From Rubritepida sp. (GTDB taxonomy: Bacteria > Pseudomonadota > Alphaproteobacteria > Acetobacterales > Acetobacteraceae), in assembly GCA_014376425.1 (NCBI GenBank), contig JACMRO010000156.1:1-11233 (forward strand): DNA of 11,233 nt, read 5' to 3'. Within the stretch, counting starts at the first letter, position 1; every line of letters starts with the position of its first letter. Made by a program: the position numbers and the translations under genes. Positions 1-5,346 of this stretch are shown one piece after another. The notes under the pieces are model-generated. The model saw only the letters and a program-made list of their open reading frames with translations, did no database searches and was not told the origin of the DNA.

Positions 1-1
1 A

Positions 2-949
2 CCCGCCCGCGCCGAGCAGATGTGGGCCAGCGGGGGCAAACCCCCCGGCCAGGTGGCGTACCCCGCCAAAGTGGCGGCGGAAGCGGTGCGCGAAGCCGGT
101 GCGCCCGATGGTCGGATGCGGGCGGTGACCGGCAGCGCCGATCGCATCGGCGACATCCTCGGCGTCATCTCCGATGTGGCCGCAGGGACGAACCTGCTGG
201 CGCTGAACGCCACCATTGAGGCGGCGCGTGCCGGGGAGGCCGGCAAGGGCTTTGCCGTGGTGGCCAGTGAAGTGAAGCAGCTGGCCGCGCAGACAGCGCG
301 GGCGACCGAGGACGTGGCCACCCAGATCGCCGCGATGCGCATGGCCGCCGATGAAGCCGCTTCGGCCATGGGTGGCATCAGCCGCACCATCGCCCGCATC
401 GACGAGGTGGCGACAGCCATCGCCGCCGCGGTCGAGGAACAGGGCGCCAGCACGCGCGAGATCACCCAGCGGCTGCACGGCGTGGCCGGCAGCACCGGCG
501 GCGTTACCCAGGCGATGGGCGCGGTGCTGCGCCTTGCTGAGGAAGCGGGCGAAGTGAGCGGCGGGGTCGAGACCGCGGCCGCGGGCATCGGCGACCAGGC
601 GGCGACATTGCGGGCGGAAGTGGAGAGCTTCCTGCACAATTTGCGCGACGAAGCGAAGGACCGCCGCAGCTACGAGCGGCGCCGGGTGGAGGCCGGCCAC
701 GCCACGGTCGTGCTGGCGGGGCGTGAGCTGGTGCTGCCGCTGACCGACATCTCGGCCGCCGGCGTGGGGTTGCGTTTCGACGGCCAGGCGCCCTCAGGCT
801 CCCCGGTCACCATCGCCCTGCCCGGCACCGCTGCCCTGGGCGCGCGCATTGTTCGCTGTGAGGGCGGCGTGATGGGCCTCCTGTTCAACCGGGGCCAGGA
901 GGCGGCGGTGGACGGGGCCATGACGCGGCTATGCGCGGTGCCCGCCTGA
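2..949 (+). CDS. Methyl-accepting chemotaxis protein with C-terminal PilZ domain (5' end outside window)
   Basis: This is the cytoplasmic C-terminal part of a chemoreceptor that would signal to CheA/CheW, followed by a c-di-GMP-binding PilZ domain. The frame is open to the window edge, so the sensor and membrane segments lie upstream and the ATG at 20 is only internal. The receptor hairpin tip is clear at about 182-280 (TNLLALNATIEAARAGE, then GKGFAVVASEVKQLA), followed by the descending helix to about 650. PilZ covers about 660-930, with the arginine-rich YERRR motif near 670 and the D-I-S-A-A-G motif near 750; both are the family's c-di-GMP contacts. Azospirillum Tlp1 is a known receptor of this layout. 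Oddities: the first ~60 codons carry prolines (KPPG, YP, APD) inside what should be continuous helix, and the near-invariant Gln before TNLLALNA is Gly. The ligand cannot be inferred. The SDR gene follows 56 bases later. Confidence 0.93.
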   Translation, partial: PARAEQMWASGGKPPGQVAYPAKVAAEAVREAGAPDGRMRAVTGSADRIGDILGVISDVAAGTNLLALNATIEAARAGEAGKGFAVVASEVKQLAAQTARATEDVATQIAAMRMAADEAASAMGGISRTIARIDEVATAIAAAVEEQGASTREITQRLHGVAGSTGGVTQAMGAVLRLAEEAGEVSGGVETAAAGIGDQAATLRAEVESFLHNLRDEAKDRRSYERRRVEAGHATVVLAGRELVLPLTDISAAGVGLRFDGQAPSGSPVTIALPGTAALGARIVRCEGGVMGLLFNRGQEAAVDGAMTRLCAVPA

Positions 950-982
950 GCCCCCTTCTGGCAGGCCCGCAACAGCGCTAGC

Positions 983-999
983 CTCCCACGAAACGGGAG
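983..999 (+). promoter_or_regulatory. Small hairpin enclosing the SDR ribosome binding site
   Basis: CTCCC (983-987) is a perfect complement of GGGAG (995-999), with a 7-base loop ACGAAAC. GGGAG is the Shine-Dalgarno sequence of the dehydrogenase gene, six bases before its ATG at 1006. The 5-bp stem would mask the ribosome binding site. The pairing is seen directly; any regulatory role is inference, and such short stems arise easily by chance in GC-rich DNA. Confidence 0.3.
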
Positions 1000-1005
1000 C
1001 GCGGC

Positions 1006-1788
1006 ATGGACAATCTCTTCGACCTCACTGGCCGTGTAGCGGTGGTGACGGGCGGCAGCCGCGGCATTGGCCGCGCCATCTGCCTGCGCCTGGCGCAGCA
1101 TGGCGCCAAAGTCGTTGTGTCGTCGCGCAAGCTGGATGCCTGCCAGGTGGTGGTGGACGAGATCGTGGCGGCGGGGGGCACGGCCATGGCGCATGCCGCC
1201 AGCATTTCCCGCAAGGAGGAATTGCAAGGACTGGTCGACGCCACCATCGCTGCCTGGGGGCAGATCGACGTGCTGGTCTGCAACGCGGCGCTCAACCCCT
1301 ATTTCGGGCCAAGCCAGGCAATCCCCGACGATGCCTACGACCGGATCATGAACGGCAACGTCCGCTCCAACCTGTGGCTGAGCCAGATGGTGGCGCCGGC
1401 GATGGCCGAACGGGGCGAGGGGTCGGTCATCTTCATCTCGTCCATCGGCGGCTTCCGTGGCTCGCCCATGCTGGGCATCTATGGCGTGTCGAAAGCGGCC
1501 GACATGCAGCTGGCCCGCGCGCTGGCAGTGGAATGGGGTCCATCGGGCGTGCGGGTGAACGCCATCGCACCGGGCCTAGTGCGTACCGACTTCGCCCGCG
1601 CGCTGTGGGAGGACCCGGCCAACCTCAAGCGCCGCACCCGCGACAGCCCCCTGCAGCGCATCGGCGAGCCGGATGAGATCGCCGGGGCCGCGGTGTTCCT
1701 GGCCAGTCGTGCGGCCGGATTCATGACCGGACAGACCATCGTGATCGATGGCGGCGTGCTGGCCGGGCCGCCCAGGCAGGAGGACTGA
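1006..1788 (+). CDS. SDR family NAD(P)-dependent oxidoreductase
   Basis: A 260-residue classical short-chain dehydrogenase/reductase, the usual length for the family: a soluble Rossmann-fold enzyme oxidising an alcohol or reducing a ketone or 3-oxoacyl group with NAD(P)(H). Visible motifs: cofactor-binding TGGSRGIG (residues 15-22), NAA after beta-4 (93-95), structural Asn118, and catalytic Ser146, Tyr159 and Lys163 (S...YGVSK). The C-terminal TGQTIVIDGG strand is also typical. Arg41 after beta-2 suggests NADP(H), but this is only an inference. The start is set by GGGAG at 995-999, six bases before ATG. A strong terminator begins directly at the stop codon, so the gene ends its transcript. 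FabG-like and acyl-CoA-linked SDRs look alike, so the substrate cannot be named; no acyl-CoA dehydrogenase gene adjoins it. Confidence 0.95.
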   Translation: MDNLFDLTGRVAVVTGGSRGIGRAICLRLAQHGAKVVVSSRKLDACQVVVDEIVAAGGTAMAHAASISRKEELQGLVDATIAAWGQIDVLVCNAALNPYFGPSQAIPDDAYDRIMNGNVRSNLWLSQMVAPAMAERGEGSVIFISSIGGFRGSPMLGIYGVSKAADMQLARALAVEWGPSGVRVNAIAPGLVRTDFARALWEDPANLKRRTRDSPLQRIGEPDEIAGAAVFLASRAAGFMTGQTIVIDGGVLAGPPRQED

Positions 1789-1819
1789 CGCGGCGCGGCG
1801 TGCTGACCGCGCCGCGTTT
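1789..1819 (+). terminator. Intrinsic terminator after the SDR gene
   Basis: Perfect 10-bp inverted repeat, CGCGGCGCGG (1789-1798) and CCGCGCCGCG (1807-1816), with an 8-base loop, followed by TTTCT. It starts on the base after the SDR stop codon. The all-G/C stem is very stable; the T-tract is short (three T), as often seen in high-GC genomes. Confidence 0.8.
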
Positions 1820-1982
1820 CTGCACCGGAGTCCAGGTCGGCCGGAAGACCATCCGCACCGGCTCGGCCATCGTTCTCAGCGATGGCGTGGTCAGGCTGGC
1901 GCTGCTGAACTTCGCGGGCGGGGAGGGGCATGCGCCTGCGCTGTCGGCGCCGGTCATTTCAGAGACCGCGGGTGGCCGGTAA
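1800..1982 (+). other. Possible small ORF or decayed coding remnant
   Basis: A 60-codon open frame beginning at a GTG inside the terminator loop. Most of its third codon positions are G or C, as in the genuine genes here, and the product has a believable alternation (VQVGRKTIRTGSAIVLSDGV...). It has no ribosome binding site, starts within a terminator and has no family match I recognise. The wobble-aligned antisense frame (1721-2104) is open too, so the codon signal is ambiguous. A loose resemblance to the last strands of hotdog thioesterases occurred to me, but I cannot support it. The rest of the 1820-2103 gap shows nothing clear apart from the region just before the next gene. Confidence 0.2.
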
Positions 1983-2091
1983 GCCCGCGCCGTCTGCTTC
2001 GAACGCAAAGCTTCAGGACCGGACCGGGGGTAGTTCGACATCCCCAAAGGCGCCTGAATGGGCACAAGCTGGATTGCGCCGCCGTCCGTGC

Positions 2092-2097
2092 CATATT
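2092..2097 (+). promoter_or_regulatory. Possible -10 element placed for a leaderless transcript
   Basis: CATATT lies six bases before the ATG at 2104, in a GC-rich surround, and there is no Shine-Dalgarno sequence between it and the ATG. With normal -10 to start spacing, transcription would begin at or next to the A of ATG. No good -35 is visible at 16-18 bases (CTGGAT at 2069-2074 at best). The same CATATTG string stands just before the ATG of the - strand gene at 3701. Confidence 0.35.
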
Positions 2098-2103
2098 GTT
2101 TCA

Positions 2104-3129
2104 ATGGCCCTGTCCCTTTCCATCCTCGACCAGTCCTCCGTCGTTACCGGCCGCGGGCCCGATGACGCGATCAGGGAGACGCTGGCCCTGGCGCGGCAGG
2201 CCGATGCATGGGGCTACCACCGCTATTGGCTGGCGGAGCACCACACCTCTGCCGCCCACGCCGGCAGCGCGCCGGAGATCCTGATCAGCGCCATCGCCGC
2301 CACCACGCGGCGCATCCGCGTCGGCAGCGCCGGGGTGATGTTGCCGCATTATTCGGCGCTGAAGGTGGCCGAACAGTTCCGCGTGCTGGAGGCGATCGCG
2401 CCCGGCCGCATCGACCTGGGCCTGGGCCGCGCGCCAGGCAGCGACGGCCGCACCGCCTACGCGCTCAACCCCAACGCCGCCACCGCGGCCGACCAGTTCC
2501 CGCAGCAGATCCGCGATCTGCAGGGCTGGCTGAGCGATGGGCTGCCGGTGGAGCACCCCTTCCGCGCGGTGAGCGCCAGCCCCGCCGTGCCGACCACGCC
2601 CGAGCTTTGGATCCTGGGTAGCAGCGACTACGGCGCCCAGGTCGCGGCCTTCTTCGGCCTGCCCTACTGCTACGCCCATTTCATCACCGACGGCGCGGGC
2701 GGTGCCGAGGCAATGGCGCTGTATCGCGAGGGGTTCCGGCCCAGCGCGGCCAACCCAGCACCGCTGGCAGCTCTTGCCATCTTCGCCCTGACGGCGGCGA
2801 CGGAGGCGGAAGCGCAACGGCTGTTTAGCTCCCGCGCGCTGGCCCGGCTGTGGCGCGACCAGGGCCGCTACCTGCCGCTACCCAGCCCGGAGGAAGCCGC
2901 CGCCTATCCGTATTCGGACGCGGAGCGGGCGCAGGTCGAACGGCTGCGCGGCCGCGCCCTGATCGGCACGCCGGCCCGGGTGCGGGCAGGCATCGAGGCG
3001 CTGGCCGAGGCGCATGGCGCGGCTGAGGTCGCCATCCTCAGCCCCTGCCACGACGCGGCGGCGCGGGCCGAGAGCTATCGGCTGCTGGCACGCGAATTTG
3101 CCCTGTCGGAGACGCGGCTGGCGGCTTAA
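2104..3129 (+). CDS. LLM class flavin-dependent oxidoreductase (bacterial luciferase-like)
   Basis: A 341-residue luciferase-like monooxygenase of the MsnO8-like single-component group: a soluble TIM-barrel enzyme using reduced FMN (or F420 in some relatives) and O2. Evidence: N-terminal LSILDQSSV, the YWLAEHH motif (residues 41-47), the flavin-pocket GSAGVMLPHYSALKVAEQFRVLE stretch (split here, about 73-95), and RIDLGLGRAPG following. The length matches the family. I chose ATG 2104 because the family begins with this LSxLDQ strand. The open frame extends upstream to 1930, but that extension is Arg/Pro-rich and unlike family members. There is no Shine-Dalgarno sequence, and a CATATT box six bases upstream suggests a leaderless message. 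The stop TAA overlaps the stop of the convergent gene in a shared TTAA. The substrate cannot be inferred. Confidence 0.93.
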   Translation: MALSLSILDQSSVVTGRGPDDAIRETLALARQADAWGYHRYWLAEHHTSAAHAGSAPEILISAIAATTRRIRVGSAGVMLPHYSALKVAEQFRVLEAIAPGRIDLGLGRAPGSDGRTAYALNPNAATAADQFPQQIRDLQGWLSDGLPVEHPFRAVSASPAVPTTPELWILGSSDYGAQVAAFFGLPYCYAHFITDGAGGAEAMALYREGFRPSAANPAPLAALAIFALTAATEAEAQRLFSSRALARLWRDQGRYLPLPSPEEAAAYPYSDAERAQVERLRGRALIGTPARVRAGIEALAEAHGAAEVAILSPCHDAAARAESYRLLAREFALSETRLAA

Positions 3130-3404
3130 GCCCGCCGGTGCCGCCACCAATCCTGCACCGGGCCCAACAGGGTGGGCGGCGAGGCCAGCACCGCAGCCAA
3201 CCCGAATGCCGCGGCCAGCCCCCGCGCGCCTGAAGCGAATGCCGCGATGCTCAGCCCGGCCAACCCACCCACGCACAGCAGCCCCAGCGCAAACAGCCCC
3301 AGCACCAGCCTGTGCCGCGCTCCGAGCCATTCCGGCGGCGGCCCCGCCGGCCGCCCGCCGACATCCACCTGACGCGCCGGATCAAGCCCGAAGGGTGGCA
3401 GCAT
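3126..3404 (-). CDS. Small hypothetical membrane protein (92 aa)
   Basis: A 92-residue protein I do not recognise. It has a Pro-rich polar N-terminus (about 1-30), two hydrophobic segments (about 32-55 and 61-78), and a short basic C-terminus ending WWRHRRA, which predicts a two-pass inner-membrane protein with a cytoplasmic tail. It starts three bases after the stop of the upstream gene on the same strand (3408-3701), and the purine-rich GAGGG before the ATG overlaps that stop region, so the pair is probably co-transcribed and translationally coupled. Its TAA stop shares the TTAA palindrome with the stop of the convergent flavin oxidoreductase, a 4-base overlap. It has the same high-GC third positions as its neighbours. 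Function unknown; it may be lineage-specific. Confidence 0.7.
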   Translation of the reverse strand: MLPPFGLDPARQVDVGGRPAGPPPEWLGARHRLVLGLFALGLLCVGGLAGLSIAAFASGARGLAAAFGLAAVLASPPTLLGPVQDWWRHRRA

Positions 3405-3407
3405 CCC

Positions 3408-3701
3408 TCAGCCCCGGCGCACGACCACGAAACGCAGCGGCACGCCGGTGCGGCGCGCCTGGCGCAGCTTCCACCAAAGGATGCCACCGGCGACCAGGCC
3501 GGCCAGCAACAACAGGGGAACCAGCACCGACAGCGCCACCAGCGCCAGCGCGCCCAGCACCAAAACGGCCGCGACACCGCCGGCCAGCAGCGCCACGCGC
3601 AACACCGACCCCAGCACCCGATCCAGGCCGGTGGGCGGCGGCGGGGTGGTGAAATGCCCCTCCGGCGTCATGTCGATCACGGGTGGGCGGCGGGTTTCCA
3701 T
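3408..3701 (-). CDS. Small hypothetical membrane protein (97 aa)
   Basis: A 97-residue unrecognised protein: a polar N-terminus with a PPPP run (about 1-28), then a long hydrophobic stretch (about 31-76) that fits two closely spaced membrane helices, and a basic tail (WWKLRQARR...VVVRRG) predicted to be cytoplasmic by the positive-inside rule. I chose ATG 3701. The frame is open much further (to 4211), but that part is only the antisense of the MaoC gene. CATATT ends five bases before the ATG and no Shine-Dalgarno sequence is present, suggesting a leaderless start. It is the first gene of a probable two-gene operon with the 92-residue membrane protein. It is divergent from the MaoC gene, sharing a 72-base intergenic region. 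Confidence 0.7.
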   Translation of the reverse strand: METRRPPVIDMTPEGHFTTPPPPTGLDRVLGSVLRVALLAGGVAAVLVLGALALVALSVLVPLLLLAGLVAGGILWWKLRQARRTGVPLRFVVVRRG

Positions 3702-3706
3702 AGCCC

Positions 3707-3712
3707 AATATG
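3707..3712 (-). promoter_or_regulatory. Possible -10 element for the two small membrane-protein genes
   Basis: Read on the - strand, CATATT (3712 to 3707) is followed by five bases and then the ATG at 3701. TTGAAG (3737 to 3732) lies 19 bases upstream as a possible -35. The spacing predicts transcription starting at or next to the ATG. It matches the arrangement before the flavin oxidoreductase at 2104. Spacer length and -35 are not ideal. Confidence 0.35.
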
Positions 3713-3773
3713 TTGCGCTTCTGTCATCCCGCTTCAAGTAGCGTGCCGGTCGTCCCCGCGGCAGCATGGCGGC

Positions 3774-4226
3774 ATGCAACACGCCCCTCTCCGCTCCTTC
3801 GACGACCTGACCGTGGGCCAGGAATTCGCCTTCGGCACACATGCGCTCGGCGAGGCCGAGATCATCGACTACGCCAGCCGCTTCGACCGGCAGCCCTTCC
3901 ATATGGACGCCGAGGCAGCGCGTGCCGCGCCGCTGTTCGGCGGCCTGGTGGCGTCGGGACTGCACACCATGGGGGTGGTGTTCGGCGCGGTCACCGGCAG
4001 CGGGTTGTTCATGGCGATCTCGTTGGGCGGCAACCGCATCGATACGCGCTGGCCGGCGCCGTTGCGACCGGACGAGGCCTTCGCCGTGACCGGGCGGGTG
4101 CTGGCACTCAAGCCCAGCCGGACGCGCCCAGAGCTGGGTATCTGCACGATGCTCTATGAGGGCGTGCGGGTGGCCGATGGGGTTACCGTCATCACCATGG
4201 AAGGCGCGCATTTCCTGCGGCGATGA
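3774..4226 (+). CDS. MaoC family dehydratase (single hotdog domain)
   Basis: A 150-residue single-hotdog MaoC-like enzyme, the family's typical size, expected to hydrate enoyl-CoA or a related thioester in the cytoplasm, probably as a dimer. The hydratase motif is seen as FDRQPFHMD (residues 37-45), giving the expected catalytic Asp38 and His43, followed by LFGGLVASGLHT, typical of the second helix and strand. The end, ITMEGAHFLRR, is a normal MaoC final strand. The start at 3774 follows from family alignment (short N-terminus, then FDDLTVGQEF). The ATG at 3766 is out of frame, and the open extension back to 3312 is antisense to the small membrane genes. There is no strong ribosome binding site. 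The stop TGA directly abuts the stop of the convergent creatininase gene in TGATCA. The substrate is unknown. Confidence 0.92.
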   Translation: MQHAPLRSFDDLTVGQEFAFGTHALGEAEIIDYASRFDRQPFHMDAEAARAAPLFGGLVASGLHTMGVVFGAVTGSGLFMAISLGGNRIDTRWPAPLRPDEAFAVTGRVLALKPSRTRPELGICTMLYEGVRVADGVTVITMEGAHFLRR

Positions 4227-4991
4227 TCAGCGCCAAAGCGCCACATCCCCCAGCACCCCGGCCAGCTGCAATCCCAGTGCCTCCAGCAGTGCCTCGCCTT
4301 TCGCCGCACTCGCCCGCCTGGCATCGCCGATGACGCCGCTGGGTGAGATGCTCTGCCAGCTGCGCCTGAAAGCCAGCGCCCGGGGCTGCGCGGCAGGCCG
4401 GTTGGAATGGGGCCCATGCGCTTCGGCCAGCCGCTCCGGCCGCACCGTGCCCTGGGTCACATGCAACATCAGCGACGTCTCGGCCTCGCAGGCATGCATC
4501 AGGCCGGGCTGGTCCTCCAGGATTCCGCCAAACGCCTCTGGCGCCACCAGCCAGTAGGTGCCGCCGGCCACCTTCCGGTCCGGCCACTGGTTGCCGATCT
4601 CGGTCACCGCCACGCCGATCGCATCGGTGTTGCCGCCATGCGCATTCAGCAGCATCAGCCGTGCGAAACCATGCCGGAAAACGCTGCCAGCCACGCCGCG
4701 CAGCACCGCCAGGAAGGTCGGCTGATCCAGCGTGATGGTGCCGCCGAACTCCATGTGGTGCTCGGCCAGGCCATGCCAGATGCAGGGCAGCACCACCACA
4801 TGGTGGCCGGCGGCGGCAAGTTTCGCGGCCGTCCGCAGCGCCACCGCCTCACCCAGCGCGGTGTCCGTGCCGGTTGCCAGGTGTGGCCCGTGCTGCTCGA
4901 TGGAGGCGACGGGCAGGATGACCAGCGCATCGGACGCGGCGGCCTCACGCAGTTCCGGCGCGGTCATCCGCGCCCACAACAATTCGCCCAT
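4227..4991 (-). CDS. Creatininase family protein (metal-dependent amidohydrolase)
   Basis: A 254-residue cytoplasmic protein of the creatininase/creatinine amidohydrolase family, which hydrolyses cyclic or linear amides with two divalent metals. Motifs: PVASIEQHGPHLATGTD (residues 27-43, ligands Glu32, His34, Asp43), NAHGGN (116-121, His118) and HACEAETS (166-173, with Glu171). All predicted metal ligands are present, so the enzyme should be active. HACEAETS has Cys where most relatives have Gly. Length is normal. The start is ATG 4991; GAGG (about 11 bases before it) and GCGGGG are weak ribosome sites. True creatininases, formamide hydrolases and MftE-type peptidases share these motifs, so the substrate is open; no creatinine or mycofactocin genes are nearby. 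Its upstream region holds two hairpins and a direct repeat. Confidence 0.93.
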   Translation of the reverse strand: MGELLWARMTAPELREAAASDALVILPVASIEQHGPHLATGTDTALGEAVALRTAAKLAAAGHHVVVLPCIWHGLAEHHMEFGGTITLDQPTFLAVLRGVAGSVFRHGFARLMLLNAHGGNTDAIGVAVTEIGNQWPDRKVAGGTYWLVAPEAFGGILEDQPGLMHACEAETSLMLHVTQGTVRPERLAEAHGPHSNRPAAQPRALAFRRSWQSISPSGVIGDARRASAAKGEALLEALGLQLAGVLGDVALWR

Positions 4992-5066
4992 TAGCCCCGC
5001 ATCCTCGCAATCGGGTAAGCCGACACCGGCAACCGCTCCCGGTCAAGCTATGCCCGAACGATGACG

Positions 5067-5119
5067 TGCGGTGGCGGCACCGCAGCCAGCGCCCGGATGG
5101 TGACTTCTTTCGCTCCGGG
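5067..5119 (-). other. Two consecutive hairpins upstream of the creatininase gene
   Basis: Hairpin A: TGCGGTG (5067-5073) and CACCGCA (5078-5084), a perfect 7-bp stem with loop GCGG. Hairpin B: CCCGGA (5092-5097) and TCCGGG (5114-5119), a perfect 6-bp stem with a 16-base loop. Both lie 75-130 bases upstream of the creatininase ATG at 4991 and could fold in its leader RNA if transcription starts beyond them. Neither has a T-tract on either strand. The role is unknown. Confidence 0.4.
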
Positions 5120-5152
5120 TGGCATGCGGCGGCGCTGTCACGCTGGGATGCC

Positions 5153-5243
5153 CAGGCTGGCACCGCGCGTCCGGGGTGTGAACGAAGCGGGCGCCATCGC
5201 GTGATCCGATAGGTCGCAGCAGGCTGGCGCCGCGCGTCCGGGG
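5153..5243. repeat. 24-base direct repeat, two copies
   Basis: Copies at 5153-5176 and 5220-5243 match at 23 of 24 bases (one A/G change at the tenth base), with starts 67 bases apart. The core reads CCGCGCGTCCGGGG. It is intergenic, with no flanking duplication or coding sense that I can see. It may be a dispersed intergenic repeat of the genome. Confidence 0.6.
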
Positions 5244-5346
5244 CGGTGTCGCGTGGGGGTCGACCCGCAAGCGCGTCAACCCATGCGAGCCCACGGCGTT
5301 GACCAGACGGGGCCGCGGTCCCGCTTGCTGATGAGAAGGAACGGCC

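Larger units (their letters stand above)
4992..5346. other. 355-base intergenic region without a supported gene
   Basis: This spacer separates the divergent creatininase (-) and duplicated-domain (+) genes. It holds two hairpins near the creatininase side, a 24-base direct repeat, and a strong ribosome binding site (GAAGGA, 5335-5340) for the + strand gene. TTGACC at 5299-5304 resembles a -35, but no fitting -10 follows. Short open frames on both strands are Arg/Pro/His-rich and look non-coding. Confidence 0.6.

Noticed and set aside
1930..2103. N-terminal extension of the flavin oxidoreductase from the ATG at 1930
   Set aside because: The extra 58 residues are Arg/Pro/Ser-rich, unlike family members, and the family starts at the LSILDQ strand encoded just after 2104.
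3312..3773. N-terminal extension of the MaoC protein
   Set aside because: The added residues are low-complexity Gln/Arg/His and lie antisense to the two small membrane genes; the hotdog domain is complete from 3774.
5153..5243. CRISPR-like repeat spacing
   Set aside because: Only two copies, no third unit, no cas genes in the window, and the repeat is very GC-rich and intergenic.
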